This document shows positions 21,540 through 31,514 of a stretch of DNA of 64,000 bases, piece by piece. This DNA comes from Talpa occidentalis. Taxonomy: Eukaryota > Chordata > Mammalia > Eulipotyphla > Talpidae. Where the stretch lies: NCBI RefSeq assembly GCF_014898055.3, contig NW_023605194.1, positions 61,357,361-61,421,360 on the forward strand, given 5' to 3'. Made by a program: the position numbers and the translations under genes. Every line of letters starts with the position of its first letter. The stretch's first letter is position 1. A model generated the notes under the pieces. It saw only the letters and a program-made list of their open reading frames with translations. It had not been told where the DNA came from and did not search any database.

Positions 21540-21703
21540 AATTTTTTGGAACATTTAATTAAAAAAAATTCCACTTCATTTGAGTCAAATGTATTCATTC
21601 CATTTAATTTTTTTCTAACCACATGTGGCTAATGGGTACCATACAGACAGCAAAGATACAAAACATTTGCATTATCATAGAAAGTTTAATTGGACAGTTC
21701 TGC
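21540..21703 (-). mobile_element. hAT-type MITE remnant
   Basis: Reads on the plus strand as ctaaccacatgtggctaatg, acatttgcattatcatagaa and ends aattggacagttctg. That is the reverse complement of the mammalian hAT MITE beginning like cagtactgtccaatagaact with the palindrome-like core agccacatgtggct. Non-autonomous; subfamily not assigned. Confidence 0.65.
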
Positions 21704-22183
21704 CTCAAAACTATCTAGGGTGTGATATTACAAGTATAAATGATGGAACATTGTAAATGGTGACAAAAGCTGTCAGTTAGGGAATCTTTGAAAGAAACAG
21801 CTCACTCAAATTAGCTAAAATTTAAAAAAAAGGGGATTTATTGATTAATTCAGGAAGAACATGTTGATCCCAAGGGCAGAAAACACAGGTAGGTTTCAAG
21901 AGGAATGAGAACCAGTTCCCAAAGATGATCAGTGACTTAAGCGTTTACGTCCCTTCTCTCTTTTGTCTTTTTCTCTCCCTGTGTCCTCTTGTGCCCTTGT
22001 CTTGCTTTCTCCATATACAGGTGGCCCTTCTCTTCCCCTCTCCTTTCTCTTTCCTTCTCTTCTCCCTCCATTCTCTGCACACCATTTTTCTCAAGTTTGG
22101 TAACTCTGGTCCAAAGAGATCTCATCAAGACCATGTTTCATCCCCTCTGTAGAGGCAGGAGGGGCACAGAGCAGGATATCTAT
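21704..22183. other. Unique stretch with pyrimidine-rich tract
   Basis: A C/T-rich tract at about 21950-22090 (mirror frames rich in Glu/Arg/Lys on the minus strand). No gene supported. Confidence 0.45.
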
Positions 22184-22598
22184 GATTCGGGGTAAAGGAG
22201 GAGTCCTGGAGCCCTCAGTGGCTTATTCAGGCTTTTATTGAGTTTACCAGGTACATGGCAGGCAGGGGTGCTGGGGGCACAGGAGGCAGGGAGACCTCCC
22301 AGCCCCCAACAAGTCTTTTCTCTCTCTGGTCTCTCTGGTGTTCTCTCGTGGCCTCTGCTTCTCTGCTCTTCCTTTTGCCCTGCTGCTGCTCTGCTGTTCC
22401 GCTGGTGTCCCCACGACGCCACCCTTATAAGCCCAGTCTCAGCTCAGGTGTACCCACTTATGTATGCCCACAGCTCACTCCAGGTGCCCGCCATCAGGCA
22501 TGCATTCAGGACCACAGGGATCCATCATCAATCCTAATGGTCAGAGGGCAGAAAAGCCTGATACTTTATATTTTACTTACCTTACTCCCTCTCAGGGA
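22184..22598 (-). mobile_element. ERV-type solo LTR, minus strand
   Basis: On the minus strand the segment carries a TATA-like box (cttataaggg, rc of 22422-22433), then about 190 bp of transcribed leader, then the polyadenylation signal ctcaataaaagcc (rc of 22234-22246). It would start TGAGAGGGAG and end ccgaatca, giving TG...CA ends. No gag/pol sequence is attached. Open frames of up to 117 codons inside it on the plus strand run antisense to the LTR and are not genes. LTR class not determined; ends tentative because no TSD could be matched. Confidence 0.6.
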
Positions 22599-22919
22599 TA
22601 ATTCCTAGCAAAGACTGGGTCCTGATTCCAAATTCCCAGAGAGAGAGAGTCTGATTAGCCAGCTGGGTGTGATTGCTCCCTTTGCTCCTGTCACCTGGAC
22701 GCGGGAGGATGGGGAGAGTGGCCCAGGCCTACTCAGGAGGGGCAGTGGCGGGGGTGGGGTGAAGTGGATGCTCTAAAAAGGTGTATGAGTGGGTTGGGAT
22801 GGATCATGGAATCACATGCTCACCCTTAATACCCGGAGAGGTCCATTGAGCCTAAGATTACATGAGGAGAGGTCAGCAGATATTTGACCAAGGCCAAAAA
22901 GAAAAAGTGCATGATGCCT
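22599..22919. other. Unique, GC-richer stretch
   Basis: Contains a short (GA)n at about 22640-22650 and a G-rich tract at 22735-22760. No gene supported. Confidence 0.4.
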
Positions 22920-22999
22920 TTTCTTTTTGTTGATTAGATATAATTGACATATAACATTATATTCAATTCAGTTATACCATCTAAACAATGTTTATGTTT

Positions 23000-23110
23000 C
23001 ATCTCTACATTGTCTTTTAAGGTAGAAACCATGAATATCTTCATTTCACAAATGAGGAAATTGAGGCACAGAAAGATGAATGATTTGGCCAAGGCTATTC
23101 AGTTTAAGTT
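23000..23110 (+). repeat. MIR fragment
   Basis: cttcatttcacaaatgagga, aattgaggcacagaaagatg, tttggccaaggc: MIR 3' half. A scrap resembling L1 3' UTR on the minus strand (attagatataattgacatat) lies just upstream at about 22930-22960. Confidence 0.75.
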
Positions 23111-23412
23111 AGATGGGATCAGGATGAAAAATATAGTTAAGTCTCCACTCATGAGGAGGATGATTTCACCACAAGGGGGTAAATATGGTTTTCCTCAATA
23201 GCAGAACTGAGACTAGATCACTAGCTTCTCTTTTGTTATGTCACACTTTCCACCCCCCTGTTGAATGGAAGTTAAACTAAGTGATTTCTAAGCTCTTCAA
23301 TTCCTAAATAGGTATTCTACGAGTGAAGCAAATATGAAATTTAGCCTTGCCTTGAAAAATTCTTTTTCGATTTAACCCTTTTTTTTTCTTATAGGAGATA
23401 GGAAAGTCTTTC

Positions 23413-23780
23413 AGAAATGATATTTTTAAAATTTATTTTTATTTATTTTTTACATCATTGTTCATTTTTAAACAATATTTGCTCCCCCCCCTCAGGTGTA
23501 GTTCCCATAGAGTTTCCTTCACCAATGCACCCGTGCACCATCACCTCAGTCCCCTGTGCTCCTCCCTCCCTCTGATCCCTCTCCCATCTCTCCCCTACAG
23601 GATGTCTCTGGTTAATGATTGTTTGCTTTTGTTTTCTTATGTTTTGTATTGTTATTATTTTTTTTGCACTGATATCTTCTTTGGTTCCAATGTAGATGGA
23701 ACTAGAAGGAATTATGCTCAGTGAAATAAGTCAGAAGGAAAAAGAAAAATATCAGATGGTTTCACTTATAGTAGAAATGA
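23413..23780 (-). mobile_element. L1 insertion with inverted 5' part (twin priming)
   Basis: Poly(T) and the reverse complement of the L1 3' UTR fill about 23421-23694. Directly after, at 23695-23772, comes L1 ORF2-end sequence in the opposite (plus) orientation (gtagatggaactagaagg, ctcagtgaaataagtcagaa, gatggtttcacttatag). The two parts are adjacent in the normal L1 except for about 10 lost bases. The TSD agaaatga occurs at 23413-23420 and 23773-23780. Confidence 0.87.
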
Positions 23781-24080
23781 ATTTGAACAGCACCATGCTA
23801 ACCATCATTCAATAGATATGACATGAAAATAATCAATGAAGTGACTCTTTTATTTGATTCACCATTACTTATAAACAAAATACCTAGTAGTTAGAAAGGA
23901 TGGGCTCCCCACTTTAAATCTATATGTAAAATTCATGGTAAGTTGAGTAAAACAGCAATAGGAACAGCAACCATTACTGCTGATAATTATTTATTGCAGT
24001 ATTTTTGGTGTTACGTAGACATCATCAGTGAGGTCTGCTCACAGGAATTTTGGTAGCATCTGCCAGAGAATTCAAAGGTG
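23781..24080. other. Unique stretch
   Basis: Nothing recognised. Confidence 0.35.
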
Positions 24081-24374
24081 TAGAATTAAAGTTTTTTTTT
24101 TGAGGATTTATTTATGCATACAAGAACTGGGGTACAGGCCAGAAGTGTGGGGGGTTAGCGGATTCACCAGAGACAGAGTGGGGAGCAGAACAGGCAGATT
24201 GACTGAAAGACACTGCTGAGGGGAGCAGCAGGCGAGTCAGGAGAGGTCTGCTGTGCCATGTGAGTCACCTCCTTGGCCGGGGATCGAACTTGTGCTTCTG
24301 TGGTTGCAGACAGCTTCATAGTGCTGCATCTTCACCCCTTGTGCCACCAGGAGGCTCCTAGATTCAGTTTTAAA
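24081..24374 (-). mobile_element. SINE (older subtype), minus strand
   Basis: The SINE is about 24096-24358. TSD-like flanks TAGAATTAAAGTTTT (24081) and TAGATTCAGTTTT (24359) agree with one gap. The head reads cttgtgccaccaggaggctc at the right end. Confidence 0.9.
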
Positions 24375-24384
24375 ACTTTACGAG

Positions 24385-24812
24385 AATTAATATGCAATGG
24401 AATATTATTATTAAAGTAATTCTGCCATTTGCAATAACATGGATGGAAATTGGACAAAAAACTAAGGGAAATGAGTCAGAGAGACAAAGACTGAGACTGT
24501 GTGATCTCACTTGTGTGTGGAAGCTAAACAATCCAAATATGAATTTTAAGAAAAATAAGTTCTGGAGCTGTTATGTATAGCATCATGACTAGGTTAAGAA
24601 TACTATATCATGTATGTGAAAGTTGCTAAGACCTTAACAAGAAAGATCTTGACAAGAAAAATTTATAATATGTAAGGTGATAGATGTTAACTATATTTAC
24701 ATGATCATTTTGCGATGTACAAACATATATCAAATCATCATGTTTCACATCTAAAGTTAATTGATATTATATGTCAGATACATCTCAATAAACTCAGAGA
24801 ACCAAAGGTTAT
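24385..24812 (+). mobile_element. Old L1 3' end
   Basis: tatgcaatggaatattatta, tgccatttgcaataacatgg, gtgatctcacttgtgtgtgg, then 3' UTR strings such as ttaactatatttacatgatc and atacatctcaataaa. Broken frames. Confidence 0.8.
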
Positions 24813-25450
24813 GACTTTTCATTCGATCAGCTGGCCTGTGTGCCATCCTGAAACAGTCTTGCATTGCTGAACATACATTGCACCTTCAGGAGAGATTTCT
24901 TTGACTTAACTGCTTCTCTAGTGCTGTCCTGCAATTAGCACAAAATTCTATAAATGTGATTATTGTTGGGTGTGAATGATTTGTGTACCACTATCTTCTA
25001 AAGTATCTCCCAAGGAGGGACCTGTGCCTTTTCAGTGTTGCTTCATCCACCTTTCGTAGGGCTACCTAACTTGGACCATTTGCTCAGTAATTGGTAGTTG
25101 AATCGACTAATCCCAATCACTAGGCCATTCTACTTTCTGAGTGATTGAAGAACAGCAGGTGGGGCCTAAAATTTTGGCATGTGCCCAATTTATATTGTAC
25201 TAAACTTTCTGATAGAGATGATACAAATGCCTGCAACAATTGGAGTTAAAAATTTTCGGCATTCTGCTTTGACTAGCTAGTTTATTACTGAAAGGTCTGC
25301 CTGGAGAGCTAGGTAAGAGTCTTACTAAGAAGAGGTTACTGCCATCTCTTCTTTCTCAAAAAAAAAAAAAAAAAAAAGTATATTCAGCTGATATTAGGGC
25401 CTATTTTGGGCCAGGACCTGACCTCTGGCCTCTAGATCTCCCAGGAAGAA
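24813..25450. other. Mostly unique, with poly(A) run
   Basis: A run of about 20 A at 25359-25378. A diverged L2-like piece may lie around 24925-25080. No gene supported. Confidence 0.4.
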
Positions 25451-26209
25451 CAGGATTACTTCGACTATTCAGGGTCTTTTGTGGTTCCAAATGAGTTTCA
25501 GTAATGTTTTTCTATTTCTTTGAAGAATGTCATTGAAGCTTGAGATGGGTTGTACTGAATCATTCATTACATGACTTCGGGTAGAACAGTCATCTTGACA
25601 ATGTTAATTCTTCGAATCCACAAGGAGGGGATATCTTTTCATTTTTTTGAGTCTTCTATTTCTTTTAACAATGTCTTACAGTTTCTTTGGATTAAGAGAC
25701 CCTTTACCTCCTCTGTTAGGTTTACTCCTAGGTATTTAATTCTTTTTCATGTAATTGTAAATGGGATTGTTTTCTTAATTTCATGGGTTGCAAGGATGGC
25801 AACTGATTTTTGTATGTTGACTTTGTTACCTGAACTGAACCTGTTTATTACCTGTTTACTGAACTCATTTATTGTGTCTAACAGTTTTTTAGTGGATTCT
25901 TTAGGGCTTCAATATACATAGGATTCTATATATTATCATGCCATCTGCAAATAATGATTGCTTTACAGCATCTTCCTTCCTGATTTGGATTACTTTTGTA
26001 TCTTTTTCTTGCCTAATTGCTCTAGCTAGGACTTCTTGTAATATTTTGAGTAGTAGTGGTGAAAGTGGACATCTTTATTTTATACCAGATATTTGTGGAA
26101 AAGCTTTCAGATTTTTACTATTGAGAATGATGTTAGCTGTGGGTTTGTGATATATGGCTTTTATTATATTGAGGCATGTATCACCACTTTTTAAGGGTTT
26201 TCATCATAA

Positions 26210-26568
26210 ATGGATCTTAAATCTTTTTTTTTTTTTTTTTTTTAATATTAAATTTTATTTTTATATTCCCCCATACAATTGCAAACGCCCCATTCTGACC
26301 CCAATCCTTCCCCTCCCGCCCCCACCCCCCAAAAAGTGTCTCTGGTTCATAGTTTTTTGTTGATTTTGATTTTCACTTTCTTATATTCATTTTCCTGGTC
26401 CCTTATTTAAGTTTTCTAGATTCCTGCTATGAGTGAGACCATCCGGTATTTTTCTTTTTCTTTTTGGCTTATTTCGCTGAGCATGATCCCTTCCAGTGCC
26501 ATCCATGTTGCTGCAAATTGCATGTGTTTATCTTTTTTGAATGCTGAGTAATATGGATCTTAAATCTT
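26210..26568 (-). mobile_element. Young 5'-truncated L1 with perfect 16-bp TSD
   Basis: The element is 26226-26552: poly(T), reverse complement of the 3' UTR with its G-rich tract, and the very end of ORF2. ATGGATCTTAAATCTT is repeated without change at 26210-26225 and 26553-26568. The 5' end is at a point inside ORF2 (gctgagtaat). Confidence 0.96.
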
Positions 26569-26902
26569 ATCAAACAATTTCTTGGCATCTACTGATATGA
26601 TGATATTATTTTTATCTTTCCTTTTATTAATGTGGAGAATTACATTAATTGATTTTCAAATGCTGAACCATTCTTGTGTCTCCAGTATAAATCCAGTTGG
26701 TTAGAGTGTGTAATCCATTGTTGAATTCAGTGTGTTAAATTTTTTGTTGAGGATTTTCACACTTATATTCATTAGGGAATAGTAGTTTTCTTTTTGTGTG
26801 TGTTGTCTTCATCTGGTTTTGGCATTAGAATAATATTTGCCTCATAAATATGTTGGGAAGTATGGCCTCTTACTAAATTTTTTGAAAGACTTTGATCAGG
26901 AT

Positions 26903-27210
26903 AGGGATTTTTTTTCTTTTTCTTTTTTAAGATTTATTTATTTATTTATATAAGCACTGGGTACAGTTAGAAACGCGGGAGGGTGAGAGAATTCACCAGA
27001 GCCAGAGCAGGGAGCAGAGCAGGCAGAAGGACCGAAGTACACTGCTGAGGGGAGCAGCGGGTGGCAGGAGAGGTCTGCGCGCCATGTGGGAACCTCCTCT
27101 GGTGGCCGGGGAGAAGCCGGGGATCGAACCGACACCGCGAGGCTGCGGGCAGCTTCGCAACCCAGCGCTCAACCGCTGCGCCACCGGGGAGGCCCTGGAT
27201 TTTTTTCATC
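26903..27210 (-). mobile_element. SINE, younger subtype, minus strand
   Basis: The SINE is about 26918-27196. It has the younger body (tacagttagaaacgcggg, ggtggccggggagaagccgg) and intact pol III boxes: B box GGTTCGATCCC (rc of 27120-27130) and A box TGGCGCAGCGG (rc of 27173-27183). CpG-rich head, little decayed. Flanks share a ggatttttttc-like duplication. Open frames of 60-88 codons on both strands are SINE-derived. Confidence 0.93.
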
Positions 27211-27477
27211 TTTGAACTCACTTGTGAAGCCATCTGGTTCTAGACTTTTGTTTTTTGTGAAAGTTTTGATTACTGTTTTAATATTCTTTTTTTTAAAGTT
27301 TTTTTAAATTTAAATTTTATTTTTATATTCCCCATACAATTACAACCCCCTATTTTGACCCCAATCCCTCCTTTCCTCGCTCCCCACCCCCCATAGAGTG
27401 TCTCTGGTTCATAGTTGTTTGTTGATTTTGATATTTTCTTTCTTATAGTTATTCTTTTTCCTGGTCCCTTATTTACT

Positions 27478-28309
27478 GCTTTTCAATATAATACTGGAAG
27501 TCCTAGCCAGAGCAATAAGACAAGAGAATCCAAATAGGAAAAGAAGAAGTCAAACTATCACTATTTGCAGATGATATGATAATATATATAGAGAACCCCA
27601 AAAACTCCACAGAAAAACTAATTCAACTCATCAATCAGTTCAGTAAAGTGGCAGGATACAAAATCAACACGCAAAAGTCAGTAGCCTTCCTATACACAAA
27701 CAATAAATCTGAAGAAGAAGAAATCAAAAAACCATCCCTTTTATTATTGAAACAAAAAAAATCAAATACTTGGGAATAAATCTAACAAAAGAGGTAAAAG
27801 ACCTCTTATACAAAGAAAACTATAAAACACTGTTAAAAGAAATAGAAGACACAAAGAAATGGAAAGACATCCCCTGCTCATGGATTGGAAGAATAAACAT
27901 TATTAAAATGGCCATCCTACCAAAAGCAATGTACAGATTCAATGCTATTCTAATAAAAATTTCAGTGTCATTCTTCAAAGAAAAAGAACAATTATTGATG
28001 AAATTCATATGCAATCACCAAAAACCCCGAATAGCCAAAGCTCTCCTGAAAAAAAAAAAAGAAGGGAAAAGAGGCCTCCCCTGTGGCACAGTGGTTGAGC
28101 GCTGGGTTGTGAGGCTGCCCATGGCCTCTGCAGCGCCAGTTCGATCCCCGGCTGCTTCCCGGCCACCGGAGGAGGGTCCCACATAAAATACATAGAAGAA
28201 AATATAGGAGAAACACTACATGATATGCACATCAAAGACATCTTTACAGACACATCACCCAAAGCAGTGATAGTGAAGTGAAAGATAAACAGCTGGGACT
28301 ACATCAAAT
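27478..28309 (+). pseudogene. L1 ORF2 fragment (reverse transcriptase region)
   Basis: Two overlapping frames (27576-27779 and 27770-28186) carry ORF2 text: the FADD reverse-transcriptase active-site motif, the GYKINTQKS segment and the thumb region with [15 protein letters not shown] length change in an A run joins the two frames. The frame then enters a SINE remnant at 28073. It lacks the endonuclease, the N-terminal RT and the C-terminal part, so it is inactive. Confidence 0.9.
28073..28184 (+). mobile_element. SINE head only, at a deletion junction in L1
   Basis: The first 112 bp of a younger-subtype SINE: ggcctcccctgtggcacagt, B box agttcgatccccgg, ending ggagggtcccacat. The remainder of the SINE and its tail are missing, and the L1 text resumes several hundred bases further along ORF2 (aaaatacatagaagaaaata). 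A deletion that removed the SINE 3' part and adjoining L1 explains this. Confidence 0.88.
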
Positions 28310-29466
28310 TGTTTTAATATTCTTACTTGCAATTAGTCTCTTCAGGTTTTCTATTTCTTCCCTATTCAATCTTGGATGTTTGTATATATTTTAAGATTTT
28401 GTCCATCTCTTCTAAGTTATTCCACTTACTGGAATACCAATATTTATATTAATCTCTTAAAATCCTCTGAATTTCTGAGATGTCTGTTATAACTTCTCTT
28501 TCATTTCTGATCCCATTTACTTGAATAAAAGCTTACCACTTCATTTTTTGTGAGCATTACTAGAGATTTGCCTGCTATACTTACTTTTTCAAAGAAGAAA
28601 CTTTTGGTTTCATTAATCTTTTAGATTTTTTTACTTCCATTTTATTTATTTCTGCTGTAATTTTTATTTTCTTTGTTCTACTGGCTTTTGGTTTTGTTTG
28701 TTCTTTTGCTAGTTCATTAGGATGAGAGGTAGGATTATTTGAGCCTTCTTGTTGCTTGCTGTGGGCCTGTATTGCTATATTCTTCCCTCGTAGTACAATT
28801 CTTGCTGTGTCCCAGAAGTTCTGGAAGTTTGTGTTCTCATTGTCATCTGTTTTGAGGTATTTTTAAATTTCATCTTTGATTTATTCATTAACCCAATAGT
28901 TATTCAGTAGTGTGTTGTTCAGTCTCTGTGTATTAGAGGATTTCCTGCTTTTATTTTGGGTTGATTTCTAGTTTGGTATCTTTGTCAACAGTGAAGATGC
29001 TTGGTATGATTTCAATCTTCATGAATTTGTTGATACTTAGCTTGTGACCCAATATATGTTCAATTTCAGAGAATATCCCACATGTACTTGAGAAGTATGT
29101 GCATTCAGCTTTTTTGAGGGGCAGTACCCTAAGGTGTCTATTAAGCCCACATTGTCTAATTCTTTGTTTATGGTTATTGTATTCTCTTTTTTTCTGTGTG
29201 GTTGATTTGTCCATTAGTGAAAGTGGGGAGTTGAAGTCCCCTGTGGCAAATATGTTTTTCCCAAGGAGGTCTGCTTTCAGATTTGATAGTAAGTACCTTA
29301 TATATTTTATGTTCTTTAATTTGTTACATATATGTTGATGAGTGTTATGTTTTCCTGATATTTTGTTCCTTTACTGGACACTATATAGTGTCCATCTTTG
29401 TCTCTTGTTACCTTTTCCTCATTCATGAACATGGAATGTGTTTCTTATCTTTAATGATTCTCAATA

Positions 29467-30960
29467 AGGATTTTTTTTTACAAATTTTCCCAATACAGTC
29501 TTACACATCTTTTGTTAGATTTATTTCTAGGGACTTACAATGCATTGTTTTCTCTATAAGATAATCATATAATTTTCAGAAAACTCTGATAATGTTGTGA
29601 AATCTATTGATTTATTTTCCAGTATTAAACAAATTTGGAATTCTTGGGATCAATCCAACTTGGTTATTATATGGTATCCTTTTTATGTATTGCTTTAGTC
29701 AACTAGCAATTTTGCTTGTGATTGCCTTGAAGTTTGCTTGTAATTTTCCTTTTCACACTGAATTGCTTTTGTTGATCTTATCATAGAGATTGAGATGCAT
29801 TTCCTATTACACTCGGTTTCCCAGAATAATTTGTGCAAAATTGAAATTGTTTTCCCTTCAGTGTTTGAGTCTTTTTTTTTGACTATTTTTTTTTTTACAC
29901 ACAGAGAATTTTTTAGTATCAATTTAATTTCTTCAATGCTTGTGTATTTCTTCTTATGTTAGTTTTGGTAGTCGTATTTTTAAAATAATGTATTACATCA
30001 GCAAATTTTAATTTATTGACATGTTATATATAAAAACTAATGATCTTTATGATTTCTGAAAGATTTGGGGTAAGATCATCTCCCCGTTCCTCATATATTT
30101 ATATCTTCTTTTTTAAAATTATCAAGTTTCTCCATGACTTACCAATTTTCTTAGTCTTTTTAAGGAACCAATCTTTATTTTTTTGATATGCCCCTTGACT
30201 ATTTGCTTTATATTTTATTAATTGTTGTTTCTATAATTATTATTTCCCTTCTTCATATTTCTTAGGTGATTTTCCCTTCTTAACTTTTTGAGAGTGATGT
30301 TTAGTTTTTCAATTTAAAGACTTCCTACTTTTTGATACCATAATTCATGTATGGTAAGATGATACTTTCACACATTTTAACATCTTTGAAACTAAATATA
30401 CATTTTCATTGATGGGATGCTACAGTTCATTTGTAAGCATTTACTTCTTCTTAATGGTATATAAAATATTGGCCTGTTTTACAATTGATTATATTGTAGA
30501 TTCAGTCAAAGGAAATATATACATTTGAGGTTATGAAACTGCCTCCAAATAGTGCTTTATCTTGATCCCACAAGTGTTTTATTTTATTTGTTTTTTCTTA
30601 CTGAGTGCTATATTCTGGATCATTTCTTCCATTTTTTTCTACCAATTTATTAATTTTCTCTTCAGTTATGTGTCTTATGCTACTAAACATGTAAGTTTTG
30701 CTAGTTAATTTTTTCAGTTGTAAAAAATTTGTTTCTCAAATTTACTATGCCACTTAAAATTAAAGTTTCCTATTCTCTGTACTATTTTCAAACTTATCTA
30801 TTTATTTGGACATAAGAAAGAGTTGCTTTATAGTCTATTTGACTATTCCAATATCTGAAGATTTTTTGGTTTGTTTCTATTTTCTGCTGTTTCCTTTGAT
30901 TTTCTCTCACGGAGTTTTTGTTTCCCTGTATGCCTGGCCTTCTTTGACTGTGCTGGCCAT
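29467..30960 (-). mobile_element. Second old L1 fragment, minus strand
   Basis: After an A/T run at 29466 the order restarts at an ORF2 region (attcttgggatcaatccaac, ttatatggtatcctttttat) and continues through reverse-complement ORF2 (ggaaccaatctttatttttt, agtgctttatcttgatccca). Diverged and without open frames. Confidence 0.65.
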
Positions 30961-30984
30961 TATGCCTTAGCTAAAAAAAAATTG

Positions 30985-31190
30985 AGTAGAATATGCATAT
31001 ATTAAGGTGCACAAATCTTAAAAGTACAGCTCAAATGGTATTCATGCAGCCATACCCCAGATCAAGGTCTAGAATGGATCCAGGTCCTTAAAGACTCCTT
31101 GTGCCCCTTCCCAACCACTCCCAATACTACCCCCTCTTGTTACTATTATTCTTACTTTTATCATCATAAGCCATCCTTGTCATCACATAG
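30985..31190 (-). repeat. L1 3' UTR-like fragment, minus strand
   Basis: taaggtgcacaaatcttaaa, agtacagctcaaatggtatt and cccttcccaaccactccc resemble the reverse complement of old L1M 3' ends. 31191-31510 after it holds nothing recognised. Confidence 0.5.
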
Positions 31191-31514
31191 TACAAATTAT
31201 TTGTGGCAATAGTCTGAGGATTGCAGTTGGGATGAGGGAATATTCCTTCAGAAGGTGTGTTATTTGTTCCTTCAGGCACATGGGGAAATGCCAGGGCAGA
31301 ACAATTTAAACCTAAGTTCAAATTTGGTATTCTCTGGATCTTTAAAGGATCTAAACCCTGGCTGTAAACTTTTAGGATATCTGATTAACTTCAGGATCCT
31401 GGTTAAAGAGGTAGGTGCTTTATAAGAGAATCCACCTTGGGCAGGGTCTGCACCACTGGCTTTTTGTGTGCTAAGTAATGAGTTGTTATTCCTGCCCTCC
31501 ATTGATTGGGCTTC

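Larger units (their letters stand above)
27274..28324 (-). mobile_element. L1 insertion with inverted 5' part, 15-bp identical TSD
   Basis: 27289-27477 is poly(T) plus reverse-complement L1 3' UTR. At 27478 the orientation flips and 27478-28309 is plus-strand ORF2, including the reverse transcriptase catalytic text LFADDMIIY (27564-27590). TGTTTTAATATTCTT is identical at 27274-27288 and 28310-28324. This is a classical twin-priming product, inserted into the older L1. ORF2 has a frame change near 27755-27775 and is interrupted by a SINE piece. Confidence 0.94.
25450..29466 (-). mobile_element. Old L1 ORF2 region, minus strand, with nested insertions
   Basis: Host segments at 25450-26209, 26569-26917, 27197-27273 and 28325-29466 read as consecutive reverse-complement L1 ORF2 (for example agggtcttttgtggttccaa, gtaatattttgagtagtagt, atctactgatatgatgat, ttctggaagtttgtgttctc). 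The order is that of one L1 copy. Minus-strand frames are heavily broken, so it is a dead ORF2. It is interrupted by an L1 at 26226, a SINE at 26918 and a 5'-inverted L1 at 27289. Confidence 0.82.

Noticed and set aside
22184..22598. Full endogenous retrovirus
   Set aside because: No gag, pol or env text next to this LTR or the one at 43883; both look like solo LTRs.
22238..22608. 99- and 117-codon plus-strand frames
   Set aside because: Antisense to the LTR at 22184-22598 and overlapping each other in different frames.
25571..26150. Plus-strand frames of 116 and 70 codons
   Set aside because: Antisense of degraded L1 ORF2; the real coding direction is minus.
27120..27183. tRNA gene
   Set aside because: Pol III A and B boxes are present, but they belong to the tRNA-derived head of a SINE, and there is no complete cloverleaf with acceptor stem.
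26938..27307. Open frames of 60-88 codons on both strands
   Set aside because: They are translations of a SINE copy; similar frames recur at 46206-46436 and 49937-50184 for the same reason.
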